Numbered from the stretch's first letter, positions 24,862 to 34,679 are shown. The stretch is DNA of 64,000 nucleotides from an uncultured Oscillospiraceae bacterium (GCA_934481355.1 CAKSPH010000002.1:68169-132168), one strand, 5' to 3'. Notes: generated by a model from the sequence alone, not told the origin. Program-made: numbers and translations.

Positions 24862-26231
24862 ACCATTTCTCCCAGAAGATTATTGTCCAGAACATCGTCA
24901 AAGCGGACGTTCACGAAGTCGCCTATCCTCGGCTTCTTCATTCCCTGCGGAACGCTGAAATATATCATGCCGTCTATCTCCGGGGCGAACATCGCGCTTC
25001 TGCCGAAGAAAAGACCGCCCTCCGCGAGATACTTGTCGTATCCCTCTACGACCACCTCGTCAGTGGAGCCTATCATGGAATTATACAGCTCCGCAACGCG
25101 GGTGTCCTGCTGCTCCTCGAGTATCTCCTTGCGGTGCTCGCGCACGTCCTCGTCCACCATGTCCGGGAACGAAGCCGCCGGAGTCCCCTCCTCCTCGGAG
25201 TATGCAAAGCAGCCCATGCGCTCGAAGCGCATTTCCTCGGCAAATTCGCCCAGCTCGTTGAACTGCTCCTCGGTCTCCCCGGGGAAGCCTGTGATGAACG
25301 TAGTCCTCAGCGTAATGCCCGGTATCTCCCGGCGGAGCTTTTCCACCAGTTCGCGCTCCTGCGCGCCGGTACATTTGCGGTTCATGCGCTTCAGGATAGT
25401 ATCATTGCAGTGCTGCATGGGAATGTCGAGATACTTCACTATCTTGTCCTGACGCTTTATGCAGTCTATGAGCTCGTCGGTCACTCTCTCGGGATAGCAA
25501 TAGAGCAGGCGGATCCATTTCAGCCCGTCTATCCCGCACAGCTTGTCCAGAAGCTCCGGCAGGGCAAGCTTTCCGTAAAGGTCCAGACCGTAGCGGGTGA
25601 CGTCCTGCGCGATAATTACTATCTCCTTTACGCCGTCCCTGGCAAGGAGCTTCGTTTCCTCAACGATGTCCTCCATCTTCCTGCTGCGGAATCTTCCGCG
25701 GATAGCCGGAATCGCGCAGTAGGTGCAGCGGTTGTCGCAGCCGTCCGCAATGCGGAGATACGCGTAGTGCGGCAGCGTGGAAATAATGCGCCTGCCCTCC
25801 ATGCTGTGGCTCTCCTTTTTGCCGAAGTAGCAAACCGCCGGGGTGCCGTCCTCGTGCGCGGGCTTCCCGAAATCCGCCAGACCGTCGACGATGTCGGCTA
25901 TTTTTCCATACTCCGCGATTCCCACAACTGCGTCTATCTCCGGGAATTCCTCCGCGAACTGGTCGCGGTAGCGCTCGCTGAGACATCCCGTGACGATTAT
26001 GCGCTTTATCCTGCCCTCGTTCTTCAGGTCGATAAGCTCCATTATCCAGCCTATCGCCTCCTCCTTCGCAGACTGAATGAAGCCGCAGGTGTTCACCAGA
26101 ACTATGTCAGCCATGCCCGGCTCCGCAACGAATGCGTAGCCCCTGTCAGCTATCTTCGCCATCATCTGCTCTGCGTCCACCTGATTCTTGGAGCAGCCCA
26201 GGGATACCATTGCAACCTTTATCTTACTCAT
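24858..26231 (-). CDS. rimO: Ribosomal protein S12 methylthiotransferase RimO
   Basis: A 457-residue radical SAM methylthiotransferase. It has the N-terminal MTTase domain with three cysteines (LGCSKNQVD at C13, NTCGF, TGCLSE), the radical SAM triad in CDNRCTYCAIP, and a C-terminal TRAM domain. The SLGCSKNQVDAE start and GFPGETEEQF favour RimO over MiaB. It adds a methylthio group to an aspartate of S12. GAGGAAGAAT precedes the ATG; it overlaps recX by eight bases. Confidence 0.95.
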   Translation of the reverse strand: MSKIKVAMVSLGCSKNQVDAEQMMAKIADRGYAFVAEPGMADIVLVNTCGFIQSAKEEAIGWIMELIDLKNEGRIKRIIVTGCLSERYRDQFAEEFPEIDAVVGIAEYGKIADIVDGLADFGKPAHEDGTPAVCYFGKKESHSMEGRRIISTLPHYAYLRIADGCDNRCTYCAIPAIRGRFRSRKMEDIVEETKLLARDGVKEIVIIAQDVTRYGLDLYGKLALPELLDKLCGIDGLKWIRLLYCYPERVTDELIDCIKRQDKIVKYLDIPMQHCNDTILKRMNRKCTGAQERELVEKLRREIPGITLRTTFITGFPGETEEQFNELGEFAEEMRFERMGCFAYSEEEGTPAASFPDMVDEDVREHRKEILEEQQDTRVAELYNSMIGSTDEVVVEGYDKYLAEGGLFFGRSAMFAPEIDGMIYFSVPQGMKKPRIGDFVNVRFDDVLDNNLLGEMV

Positions 26232-26901
26232 ATTCTTCCTCGTTATCTTCCAGGTCCTGAATTATTTTTTCCATGCACCGCTTAACAGCGCCCCAGCCGT
26301 AGCCCCGCCGCGCCAGAGCCGCCATTGTCCTGCGGCGGCCGTCCGGGTCGGAGAGCTTCCCGCTGTACTTTGTTTCCAGCAGGCGGAGTATCTCCCCGTC
26401 TATGTCCTCGTCCGTGTATTCCGCCAGAACGTCCTCTATGAGATTCCTGTCAAGCCCCCGGGTCTGCATTTCCCAGCGGGTTTTCTGAAGCCCGTAGCGC
26501 TTGCCGTGGATAAGCCTGTCCGCAAGCTTCGCGGCGTAGTCCTCGTCGTCTATATAGCCGTACTCCTGCATTGCGTCCGCCGCCGCCCGGGAGGCCTCCT
26601 CCCCGTAAGCCGGCAGGAGCTTCCTGTACAGTTCGTTGTAGCAGTACATACGGCTGCCAAGCAGGTAGAGGGCGCGCTTCTTGGCCTTGCGCATTCTGTC
26701 CGCGCGCTGGAGCTTTTCCAGCAGGTCGCCGTCCATCTCTCCGCCCTCGTGCAGGTCGTAGTCCGCGACTATGGCGCAGTTGACGTAGAATTTCTTTCCG
26801 TCCTCCAGTTCAAGCTGGCAGGTGTCGCCCCTGTAGACGGAAAGCTCCGTTATCCTGCCGCCCGTGAAATTCTCCGCGCGGCAGTTCTGAAGCCGTCCCA
26901 T
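26224..26901 (-). CDS. recX: RecA regulatory protein RecX
   Basis: A 225-residue RecX: an N-terminal segment of about 80 residues, then three-helix repeats with RALYLLGSRMYCYNELYRKL, YIDDEDYA and a C-terminal ARRGYGWGAVKRCM. RecX binds and modulates RecA filaments. Its ATG lies three bases after the recA stop, with GGAG seven bases upstream. The recA-recX pairing is classic; the following rimO overlaps it, so DNA repair and rRNA-protein modification genes share this transcript. Confidence 0.9.
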   Translation of the reverse strand: MGRLQNCRAENFTGGRITELSVYRGDTCQLELEDGKKFYVNCAIVADYDLHEGGEMDGDLLEKLQRADRMRKAKKRALYLLGSRMYCYNELYRKLLPAYGEEASRAAADAMQEYGYIDDEDYAAKLADRLIHGKRYGLQKTRWEMQTRGLDRNLIEDVLAEYTDEDIDGEILRLLETKYSGKLSDPDGRRRTMAALARRGYGWGAVKRCMEKIIQDLEDNEEEYE

Positions 26902-26904
26902 GTA

Positions 26905-28086
26905 TTACTCCACGTCCTCCGGGGCGAATTCCGCGAAATCGTCCTCGTCGGAATCCTCAGACTTCTTTTGGGGCTTCCCGCCGCCCTCGGCAATGACCAT
27001 GCCATCCTCGAAATCATCGTCGCCGGAAAGGCTGTCAAGCAGGCTGGAGTTCTTCGCGAATTCCTCGCGCACCTTGCCCTCCACCTCACTGCAGATGTCC
27101 GGGTTCGCCTTGAGATAATCGAATACCTTCTCGCGCCCCTGACCTATCTTCATATCGTTGTAGCTGAACCAGCTTCCGCTCTTCTTGATTATTCCGAATT
27201 CAACGGCGGTGTCAACTATCTCGCCGAGCTTGGAAACTCCCTCTCCGTACAGCATATCGAACTCCGCTGTCTTGAAGGGCGGAGCCACCTTGTTCTTTAC
27301 GACCTTGCACTTGGTGCGGCTGCCGATTATCTCGCCGCCGTCCTTGATGGGTTCGCCGCGCCTTACCTCGATGCGCACGGAGGAGTAGAATTTCAGCGCG
27401 CGTCCGCCGGGAGTGGTCTCCGGGTTGCCGTACATAACGCCTATCTTCTCGCGTATCTGGTTGATGAATATTGCAACGGTGTTGGTGTTGCTGATAACGG
27501 CGGTGAGCTTTCTCATCGCCTGGGACATAAGCCTTGCCTGGACGCCGACGTGCGCGTCGCCCATGTCGCCGTCTATCTCCGCCTTGGTGGTCATTGCGGC
27601 AACGGAGTCAAGCACTATGATATCCACCGCGCCGGAGCGCACCAGGGTCTCGATTATCTCCAGAGCCTGCTCGCCGGTGTCCGGCTGGGAAACCAGCAGA
27701 TGGTCGATATCAACCCCGAGCTTCCTTGCATAAACCGGGTCGAGGGCGTGCTCCACGTCGATGAAAGCTGCCGTGCCGCCGGCTTTCTGGCACTCCGCAA
27801 CAGCCTGGAGCGAGATTGTCGTCTTACCGGAGGATTCCGTACCGTATATCTCGATGATACGTCCCTTGGGAAGTCCACCTATACCCAGCGCAAGATCCAG
27901 CATGAGGGAGCCCGTGGAAACGCTCTCCACGTCCATGTGGCGGTTTTCACCCATGAACATTACCGCGCCCTCGCCGAAGCGCTTTTCGAGCTGCGCCATC
28001 GCCGTCTTTAACGCCTTTTCGCGCTCGCCCGGGTCAACTATCCTGACTACCGGCTTTACTACCGCGTTCTTTTTCTTGTCAGCCAT
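26905..28086 (-). CDS. recA: Recombinase RecA
   Basis: A 393-residue RecA with Walker A GTESSGKT at residues 82-89, the LSSQP-like loop reading [15 protein letters not shown], the DNA-binding loop [20 protein letters not shown], and a long acidic C-terminal tail. It forms filaments for recombination and the SOS response. GGAGGACAAATAA precedes the ATG. It overlaps prmC by eight bases and so has no promoter immediately upstream; I did not find a LexA box in the prmC coding region by eye. Confidence 0.98.
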   Translation of the reverse strand: MADKKKNAVVKPVVRIVDPGEREKALKTAMAQLEKRFGEGAVMFMGENRHMDVESVSTGSLMLDLALGIGGLPKGRIIEIYGTESSGKTTISLQAVAECQKAGGTAAFIDVEHALDPVYARKLGVDIDHLLVSQPDTGEQALEIIETLVRSGAVDIIVLDSVAAMTTKAEIDGDMGDAHVGVQARLMSQAMRKLTAVISNTNTVAIFINQIREKIGVMYGNPETTPGGRALKFYSSVRIEVRRGEPIKDGGEIIGSRTKCKVVKNKVAPPFKTAEFDMLYGEGVSKLGEIVDTAVEFGIIKKSGSWFSYNDMKIGQGREKVFDYLKANPDICSEVEGKVREEFAKNSSLLDSLSGDDDFEDGMVIAEGGGKPQKKSEDSDEDDFAEFAPEDVE

Positions 28087-28957
28087 TTATTTGTCCTCCG
28101 TTTTTTATTCCGTATATTACACGGATCACGCCGCACAGATCCTTTTTGTACTGCGCGGTCATTCCGCATTCTTCAAATATCCGCATGACGTCGTTCTCCT
28201 GACCCATGCCTATCTCCGCCGCAAGCATTCCGCCGGGCTTCAGCTTCGCGCCCCACAGCGGTATCATTCTGCGGTAGTAGTCCAGACCGTCCTCGCCGCC
28301 GAAAAGCGCCGTTTCCGGCTCGTGCGCGACCTCCGTCTGGAGCTCCCGCATATCCTGCGCCGTGAGGTAAGGCGGGTTCGTGACAATCAAGTCCAGCGCC
28401 GGGAGCCTGTCCGCGCTATCCTGCGAGAGCACGTCCACACGGAGCGCTTCGCACAGCCCCTGGACTCCGTTCAGTTCTATATTCCTGCGGAGGTATCCCA
28501 GCGCCTGCTCTGAAAGCTCCAGCAGCTTCACCGGCACCCCGGCGAGCTTCGCCAGGGTTATCCCGATACAGCCGCTCCCCGCGCAGAGGTCTGCCGCAAG
28601 GAATCCCGCGCCTTTTCGCCCCTTCGCAAAGGAGACCGCAAGCTCCGCGATGGTCTCGGTGTCCTGCCGGGGGATAAGCACTCCCTCGCCGACATAAAAC
28701 GGAAGTCCGTAGAATTCCCACTCGCCCAGAATATACTGGAGCGGCTCCCCGGAAAGCCTGCGGGAAACGGCTTCATGCGCCGCCCGGGTCTTGTCCTCCG
28801 GGACTTCCAGCGCCGGAAACAGCAGCATATCGTTCCTTGTGACCCCGCAGAATTTCACCAGGAGCTGCTCCGCGTCAAACTGCGGATTGTCGATGCCGCC
28901 GTCCGAAAGGGCGCGTATGCAGGCTTTACGCAGAGAGCCGATATTCACGCCGCTCAC
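28079..28957 (-). CDS. prmC: Release factor glutamine methyltransferase PrmC
   Basis: A 292-residue SAM-dependent methyltransferase that methylates the GGQ glutamine of RF1 and RF2. The helical N-terminal domain is followed by the Rossmann domain with [11 protein letters not shown] (motif I) and IVTNPPYL (NPPY active site). I chose the GTG at 28957, which overlaps the stop codon of the DUF1385 gene (GTGA) and gives the usual length; an ATG 35 codons upstream lies wholly within the previous gene. Confidence 0.93.
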   Translation of the reverse strand: MSGVNIGSLRKACIRALSDGGIDNPQFDAEQLLVKFCGVTRNDMLLFPALEVPEDKTRAAHEAVSRRLSGEPLQYILGEWEFYGLPFYVGEGVLIPRQDTETIAELAVSFAKGRKGAGFLAADLCAGSGCIGITLAKLAGVPVKLLELSEQALGYLRRNIELNGVQGLCEALRVDVLSQDSADRLPALDLIVTNPPYLTAQDMRELQTEVAHEPETALFGGEDGLDYYRRMIPLWGAKLKPGGMLAAEIGMGQENDVMRIFEECGMTAQYKKDLCGVIRVIYGIKNGGQING

Positions 28958-30018
28958 CAGTTGTCGTCCTCGCCCTCTCTGGGCAGGCAGGGAGTCACCG
29001 CCGCAATGGCAACCTCTATCATGGAGTCGTCGGGCTCCCTGGTGGTTATCCTCTGCATCCACAGCCCCGGCGCGGAGAATATCTTCGTGACTATGTTGTC
29101 ATAACGCCCCGCAATACGGATAAGCTCATACGCGAATCCCACTACTATCGGCAGGAGTATCAGCTTGCACACCGTCCGCAGGAGTATCGCCACCGTGTCG
29201 CTGCTGAGGTGCAGCCACTCCTTGAAAAGCTCCGGCGTTATCGGCACCACGCTGTACACCAGAATACTCACCAGCAGCGTGATTATGATGAAGCTGGTGC
29301 CGCACCTCGGGTGGAATCTCGTCATAGGGCGCACATTCTCCACCGTGAGGGGCTTCCCCGCCTCATAGCAGGCGATGGTCTTGTGCTCCGCCCCGTGGTA
29401 GCGGTACATTCTGTGCATATCCTTGGTAAGCGAAGTCACCCACATATACGCAACGAAAATGATTATCTTCATCACGCCCTCGAATACGGTGCGCCAGCCG
29501 GAGATATCCACCGACTTCACCATCACGAAGCTCCCCTCGGGAAGCCCCGGAAGCACCGCTGAAAGCGCGCTGTACGGCTCCGTCGGGAGCAGGCTCTCTA
29601 TCCATGTGAAAAGGTAGCTCGGCAGCAGCAGGAAAAGGAACACCGCAAGCGCCGTGCCTATCACCATGGCTATCGCCATTATCGCGCCGGTGAGCTTGTC
29701 GCCGAGCTTCTCGTCCAGCCACTTTTCGAACTTTGAGGGCTCTTCTTCCTCCTCGTCGTCCATCATGCCGCTTTTCTCCGCGGATTTCATCAGGCATTTA
29801 TAGCCCTCGCCGAGCTGCTGCACAAAGTTCACGCTTCCGCGTATTAACGGGCACCTGTTGTACCACTTCTTCGGCCTGATGTCCCATTCCTCGACGTCTA
29901 TTTCTCCGTCCTTGGTGCGGACTGCCATGGCGCCCTTGGAAACGCCTTTCATCATTACGCCCTCGATAAGCGCCTGACCTCCGATCGAGGTCTTTTTTCC
30001 TGTATTCTTACTGCCCAT
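28954..30018 (-). CDS. DUF1385 (YqhQ-like) membrane protein
   Basis: A 354-residue protein with about four membrane helices. The DUF1385 hallmarks are present: GGQALIEGVMM at residues 13-23, YHGAEHK in the middle and RFHPRCGTSF after it. The conserved His, Glu and Cys residues suggest metal binding, but no activity is established as far as I know. An acidic patch (DDEEEEEPS) lies after residue 86. The gene sits between a histidine kinase and prmC; a DUF1385-prmC pairing is frequent in Clostridia. AAGGAG precedes the ATG. Confidence 0.87.
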   Translation of the reverse strand: MGSKNTGKKTSIGGQALIEGVMMKGVSKGAMAVRTKDGEIDVEEWDIRPKKWYNRCPLIRGSVNFVQQLGEGYKCLMKSAEKSGMMDDEEEEEPSKFEKWLDEKLGDKLTGAIMAIAMVIGTALAVFLFLLLPSYLFTWIESLLPTEPYSALSAVLPGLPEGSFVMVKSVDISGWRTVFEGVMKIIIFVAYMWVTSLTKDMHRMYRYHGAEHKTIACYEAGKPLTVENVRPMTRFHPRCGTSFIIITLLVSILVYSVVPITPELFKEWLHLSSDTVAILLRTVCKLILLPIVVGFAYELIRIAGRYDNIVTKIFSAPGLWMQRITTREPDDSMIEVAIAAVTPCLPREGEDDNW

Positions 30019-31456
30019 CAGGGTCGCTCCTTTCGTTCATCTGCTTCAGCGGCAGGGTTATCCTCACGGTGGTGCCCTTTCCGAGCACGCTGTCGATATC
30101 CAGCGTCCCGCCATGCATTGAGATTATCTCGTCCGCGACCGCAAGCCCTATGCCGCTTCCGCGCCGGGTGCTGTTCGCCTTGTAGAACTTCGCCTTGACC
30201 CTGGGCAGGTCAGCCGCTGAAATGCCTATCCCCGTGTCGGCTACGGTTATCGTCAGCGTGGAGTTGTCCTTTTCCACGGTGATATCCACGGTTCCGCCGG
30301 GGTCTGTGTATTTTATCGCGTTGTCTATCACGTTTATGAACACCTGACGGAGCCTGTTCTTGTCGCCGTATACCACGCACAGGAACTCCGGCTCGGTGTA
30401 GCGTATCGTCTTGTTTTCCTTGCGCGCCTTGTCGGTGTAGATGAGCAGCGCGTCGTCCAGCTCCGCGATGATATCGGTGTTCGCCATATGGAGCGAGAAC
30501 CTGCCGTTCTGTATCCGCGAGAAATCGAGCAGCTCCTCCACCATCGCCTCAAGGCGGCCTGTTTCGTGGGTGATGACGGTCATTCCCTTGCGGTAGGTTT
30601 CCTCGTCGTAGCCCGCCTCAAGAGTTTCGCTCCAGCCCTTTATGGCGGTCAGCGGCGTGCGGAGCTCATGCGATACCGAGGAGATGAAGTCATTCTTTAT
30701 CGCCTCGGAGTTCTCCAGCTCGTCCGCCATATCGTTGAACACCCGGGAGAGCTCGCCTATCTCGTCGTTGTTGCGGATAGCGATGCGCTCGGAGAAATCG
30801 CCCTTTGCCAGTTTCTTTGCGGTGACGCTTATCTGCATGAGCGGAACGCATATGGACTTTACGAAGTACATTCCGCTGAACACCACCAGCAGGATTATCC
30901 CCACGCTCACCACCAGCGAAGCGAGCATTATCGCGGAAAGCTGATTGTCTATAAGCGTCATGGAGGCGACGTACCTCAGCGCGTTGTAGGAGCTGCTAGG
31001 CTGGGCTATCATTACAGTCACGGCGATGATGTTCTCGCCGTTTTCATAGCCATGGAACACTCCGACGCCCTCCGGGGACTTCATAGCCGCGTCGTAGTCC
31101 GGCATATTGTAGCCCCCGTCCGGGGAGAATCCGCTGCTGCTGAGCGTGACCTCGCCGCTGCGGTTAATGGACATCATCTCCATCTGTTCCTTCTTGTCGA
31201 AGCCCTCGATGAGCTCCCGCACCTCGGTTGAGTAGTTCACCGCCATGTCCTCGTACAGACGTGAGAGCACCGTGGCGGTGGCGTTAGCCTCGGAAACGAG
31301 GTAGTTCTCCGCCGAGCCGTAGTAGTACTGCCGCGTGAAGTAGTAAATGCAGACGTTCACGATGACAAGCAGGACTCCGACCACGCTGAGCGTGTTGAAC
31401 ATCCACCTGCCGGCGATGGAGCTGCGCAGCCTCATGTGCTGGGTCTTTCCGTCCAT
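30008..31456 (-). CDS. Sensor histidine kinase (HAMP, HisKA, HATPase)
   Basis: A 482-residue membrane sensor kinase. Membrane helix 1 lies at about 18-40, an extracytoplasmic sensor region at about 41-175 and helix 2 at about 176-199. These are followed by HAMP, HisKA with the phosphorylated H263 in SHELRTP, and an ATPase domain with NAIKYTDPGG, DTGIGI and GSGIGLAV boxes. The ATG at 31456 overlaps the TGA of the response regulator (TGATG); an ATG four codons earlier is possible. Signal unknown; the neighbouring lipoprotein may help sense it. Confidence 0.92.
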   Translation of the reverse strand: MDGKTQHMRLRSSIAGRWMFNTLSVVGVLLVIVNVCIYYFTRQYYYGSAENYLVSEANATATVLSRLYEDMAVNYSTEVRELIEGFDKKEQMEMMSINRSGEVTLSSSGFSPDGGYNMPDYDAAMKSPEGVGVFHGYENGENIIAVTVMIAQPSSSYNALRYVASMTLIDNQLSAIMLASLVVSVGIILLVVFSGMYFVKSICVPLMQISVTAKKLAKGDFSERIAIRNNDEIGELSRVFNDMADELENSEAIKNDFISSVSHELRTPLTAIKGWSETLEAGYDEETYRKGMTVITHETGRLEAMVEELLDFSRIQNGRFSLHMANTDIIAELDDALLIYTDKARKENKTIRYTEPEFLCVVYGDKNRLRQVFINVIDNAIKYTDPGGTVDITVEKDNSTLTITVADTGIGISAADLPRVKAKFYKANSTRRGSGIGLAVADEIISMHGGTLDIDSVLGKGTTVRITLPLKQMNERSDPDGQ

Positions 31457-32151
31457 CAGCCGTTCCATTTATAGCCGAAGCCCCATATCGTCTGTATGTA
31501 CTGCGGATTGGAGGGGTCCTCCTCAATCTTCATGCGGAGCCTGCGGATATTCACGTCCACTACCTTGTCGTCGCCGTAGTACGCCTCGCCCCAGATATGG
31601 TGCAGGATGGTCTTTCTGTCCAGCGCGGTGCCGCGGTTCTTCATCAGGTATTCCATGATGTGGTACTCAACCTGCGTCAGCTCGATGGGAGCGCCGTTTT
31701 TAAGCACCGTGCGGCTCTGGTAATCCAGCGTGAACGGCCCGGAGGCTATGTTGCGCACCGTCTCCTGACGGGTCTGGCTGACGTTCACGCGGCGGTAGAT
31801 GGCGTCCACGCGCGCCACCAGCTCGGACGGTGAGAAGGGCTTGGTAACGTAGTCGTCCGCGCCTATCATCAGACAGTTCACCTTGTCCATCTCCTGGCTT
31901 TTCGCGGAGAGCATGATTATGCCTATCTCGCTGCTCTGCTCCCTTATCCAGCGGCAGAGCGCGAAGCCGTCCATTCCGGGCATCATGATGTCAAGCAGCG
32001 CAACGTCGAAATTGCCCTTCTGCTCGGTGTAGACCTTCACCGCGTCCTCGCCGCAGGAAACGTCCACCACATCGTAGCCGCTTCTAACAAGATTTATCAC
32101 AACGAAGTCGCGGATAGCGTCCTCGTCCTCGCAAACAAGAATTCGTTTCAT
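31456..32151 (-). CDS. OmpR/PhoB-family response regulator
   Basis: A 231-residue regulator: a receiver domain with acidic pocket E8-D9-E10, phosphoacceptor D54 in LLDIMMPGMDG and K103 in VTKPF, then a winged-helix DNA-binding domain ending in YIQTIWGFGYKW. GAGAGAGGTAAT precedes the ATG. It is the partner of the kinase that starts at its stop codon and lies ten bases after a lipoprotein gene. Its target genes are not visible here. Confidence 0.94.
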   Translation of the reverse strand: MKRILVCEDEDAIRDFVVINLVRSGYDVVDVSCGEDAVKVYTEQKGNFDVALLDIMMPGMDGFALCRWIREQSSEIGIIMLSAKSQEMDKVNCLMIGADDYVTKPFSPSELVARVDAIYRRVNVSQTRQETVRNIASGPFTLDYQSRTVLKNGAPIELTQVEYHIMEYLMKNRGTALDRKTILHHIWGEAYYGDDKVVDVNIRRLRMKIEEDPSNPQYIQTIWGFGYKWNG

Positions 32152-32161
32152 ATTACCTCTC

Positions 32162-33505
32162 TCACAGAATTATCAGGCTGTTCTGGAGCTCGCTCTCGGT
32201 GAGGGCAAGGGTACCGGTAAGGTAGCCCGTGCTTTCCTTTATGCATATCACGCTCTCCTCGTTTTCGCCTATCATGCGGAAATCCTTGGAGTTCACAAGC
32301 CGCTCCGTGTCCTCTTTGTCTATCGTCCGTATGCGCAGGAGTTCTGTGCTTTTGTCCACCGTCACGCCCTTTTCGGCGCTGTACGAAATGAACACTATCT
32401 CGTCGTCCTGCGAATTGACCACTGCGGAGACTATCCCCTGCCATCGGCTTGGGAAGATCAGCGCGAAGTTGTACTTGCTGCTGTAATAGCTGTAAAATCT
32501 GCGCTTGTAGGCGTTTTTTTCCACGCAGTACCACTCGACCGCGCAGAGCTGCTCCGACTTCTGGAGCGTTTCGTAGCCCGGCAGCGGGGTCATGGATGGT
32601 ATCTCAACATAACCGTCGCCGTCGATGTCCCGGCAGCGGATATCGGTCATGTAATCGTTAGTGAACCTTGAGATAAGGTTGTACGATGTGCCGTCCGCGC
32701 CGACCCTGCGGTTGACCGGGCTGGTTATGCGGCCTCCGGCGCAGTATACCACGTCCGTGCCGTACTGCCCGCCGCCCCTGGAATAATCAAGGAACAGCGC
32801 CGTGGCGCCCTCGGAAAGCTCGCCCTTTGTCACGCCGATATAATCCGCCGCAACGCCGCTGAGCTGCGTTTCGCTGAGCTTCCGGAAACCATCGTCCGTT
32901 CGGGTGAACATCATCGCCGTTGCCATCTGGGACACCTTGTCCGGGACCACCGTAACAAGCTCCTGCTCGCCGTCGGCGTTGAGGTCGATGACCTCCATGC
33001 AGGAATAGCTGGAGCTGTACAGCTCCGACATTATGCCGTCCGCGTAGTTCATCACGCTGACCGTCCTTTCGGTCTGGTTCAGCATGGAATAGCACACGAT
33101 GATCTCCGTGGAATTGCAGCTTCCCAGGTTTGCGAAGCTGATGCTGTCCACCTCGCTGCCGACGCACGCGAGGTCGTAGACCGCCTCCCACTTTCCGTCG
33201 GCGTTCTTGTCCAGGACTTTCAGCCGAAGAGCGCTCTCGCCGGACTGCACCGACTGGCTCTCGTAAAACACCAGCGCCTCTTCCCCGGGGTCCGAGTCGA
33301 TATCCTGAAGCACGAACGCCGAGCGGAAGTCGCCGCCCCGCGGGTATTTCAGCCGTATCGAGCTGCCGGAGCTGTTTATCAGCGCCTGATATATCTCGCT
33401 CTGCTCCTGCGTGAGCTTCGGCGCGGTGAGAAGATTCTCCACCGAAGCCCCGGAGCACCCGGTCAGCGCCAGCGCCGCCGTGACCGCCGCCGTTAAGCGG
33501 AGCAT
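32162..33505 (-). CDS. Predicted lipoprotein with FG-GAP/VCBS-like repeats
   Basis: A 447-residue exported protein. MLRLTAAVTAALALTGCSG is a lipoprotein signal with Cys17 as the lipidated residue. The mature part contains repeated Asp-rich loops (LQDIDSDPGEEALVF, IDLNADGEQELVT, CRDIDGDGYVEIPS), which resemble calcium-binding blades of FG-GAP beta-propellers. The function is unknown. The ATG at 33505 is chosen because the lipobox then sits at a normal distance; an ATG ten codons upstream is the alternative. The response regulator follows after ten bases, so it is probably part of this sensing system. Confidence 0.8.
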   Translation of the reverse strand: MLRLTAAVTAALALTGCSGASVENLLTAPKLTQEQSEIYQALINSSGSSIRLKYPRGGDFRSAFVLQDIDSDPGEEALVFYESQSVQSGESALRLKVLDKNADGKWEAVYDLACVGSEVDSISFANLGSCNSTEIIVCYSMLNQTERTVSVMNYADGIMSELYSSSYSCMEVIDLNADGEQELVTVVPDKVSQMATAMMFTRTDDGFRKLSETQLSGVAADYIGVTKGELSEGATALFLDYSRGGGQYGTDVVYCAGGRITSPVNRRVGADGTSYNLISRFTNDYMTDIRCRDIDGDGYVEIPSMTPLPGYETLQKSEQLCAVEWYCVEKNAYKRRFYSYYSSKYNFALIFPSRWQGIVSAVVNSQDDEIVFISYSAEKGVTVDKSTELLRIRTIDKEDTERLVNSKDFRMIGENEESVICIKESTGYLTGTLALTESELQNSLIIL

Positions 33506-33562
33506 TTTTCTGTGACCTCTGACCGGAAACACCACCTGTCTTTAGAAATCAGCTGCCCTTGC

Positions 33563-34564
33563 TCAGTCCTGAGCGCCGTCGTTATCTTCCGCCGTTTCAG
33601 GCTCTTCCAGCGCTGTAAGCTCAGCGGAATCAGCGGGCTCAGCCTCCGTTTCCGCCGCCTCTGCCGGCTTGTCGGAGGGCTTCATATACAGGGCGATGAG
33701 CGTCACAGCGATAAACACTCCCGCCGCCATAAGCGGAGCTGGAACGAAGCTCATGTAATACGCATGGTCGCCGTGACCCATCTGGTAGAGCATTTCCGCC
33801 TGAGTTTTGCTGGTTACTATGCGGGAGGCCGCCTCGGCAGGGCCGGCAAGCGCCATGAATATCACAGCGAGACCGTTTCCGAGGATAGCGACCGCGGATA
33901 CCGCTCCGGAGACCGCAAGCGCCTGACGTGTGCGCTTTCCCTCGTTGCCGGAGAGAAACGCCGCAAGCTGCATGAAGAACACCGCCGCAAACACCATGCA
34001 CATACAATTGATGAGGTACTCCGGAACGGTGGTGACCGCCATGTTTTCAAGGAACACGTTTATTCCGCAGAGGGTGTAGTACACCGCTCCGACGGTCAGC
34101 GAGAAGCCGAGCCCCGGCTTGAATTCCTTCCTGTAGAGGATAACGAACGCAGAGACCAGCATTATTGCGCCGAACAGGAAATCCACCACCATCATGAACG
34201 GGGACGGCGAAATGTTGCTCCCCTCCGGAATGACCGCCTCGGCATAACCGGAATACAGCGCGCCCATCGCCGGCAGCAGGAGCCCGAAGCCGACAGCGCC
34301 GGCTCTGCCGTCAGTCACCTGAGATACCTCGTTAGTGTAGAGCGCGGAGCCTTTTTTCCTGTCGAGCACCGCCGCGGCGACCGCGGCTATCAGGGTGACT
34401 CCCACCGCCAGCCAGAAGCAGGCGTTCATAAAGAAACCGTTATCATCCTTAAGAAATCCCATCGTCATATCCGTGCCCGCGCCTATCTGGGCGGCTCTTG
34501 CCGCAAAAGCCAGAGCCCACGCCGGGATAATAAGCCACAGCCCAAGTCTGCTGTTTTTATTCAT
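33563..34564 (-). CDS. Integral membrane protein of unknown function
   Basis: A 333-residue protein I do not recognise. It has about eight hydrophobic helices between residues 7 and 290 and an acidic, Ala/Glu-rich cytoplasmic tail of about 45 residues. AAGGAG lies 11 bases before the ATG, a long spacing. It is the first gene of the ten-gene block and has a good promoter at 34651-34679. The lipoprotein follows after 57 bases, which suggests a cell-envelope link to the two-component system, but this is only context. Confidence 0.65.
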   Translation of the reverse strand: MNKNSRLGLWLIIPAWALAFAARAAQIGAGTDMTMGFLKDDNGFFMNACFWLAVGVTLIAAVAAAVLDRKKGSALYTNEVSQVTDGRAGAVGFGLLLPAMGALYSGYAEAVIPEGSNISPSPFMMVVDFLFGAIMLVSAFVILYRKEFKPGLGFSLTVGAVYYTLCGINVFLENMAVTTVPEYLINCMCMVFAAVFFMQLAAFLSGNEGKRTRQALAVSGAVSAVAILGNGLAVIFMALAGPAEAASRIVTSKTQAEMLYQMGHGDHAYYMSFVPAPLMAAGVFIAVTLIALYMKPSDKPAEAAETEAEPADSAELTALEEPETAEDNDGAQD

Positions 34565-34650
34565 GATCTGTTATGCTCCTTGTAAAATACAAAACTGTGA
34601 ATGATATCCGTAAATCGCGGCAGTACAGCCGTGCGGACATATCTCATTTT

Positions 34651-34679
34651 ATTTTATCACATATTAAAATATAATTCAA
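34651..34679 (-). promoter_or_regulatory. Promoter of the membrane protein-TCS-recA block
   Basis: TTGAAT (34674-34679) and TAAAAT (34651-34656), 17 bp apart on the minus strand; the leader is about 80 nt. Confidence 0.65.

Noticed and set aside
24849..28011. Very long plus-strand reading frames (up to about 600 codons) opposite rimO, recX and recA
   Set aside because: They lie antisense to clearly recognised genes, have no ribosome-binding sites or domains, and arise from the G+C-rich codon pattern. Similar long antisense frames elsewhere (for example 6798-7664, 10143-11294, 34-38 kb) were dropped for the same reason.
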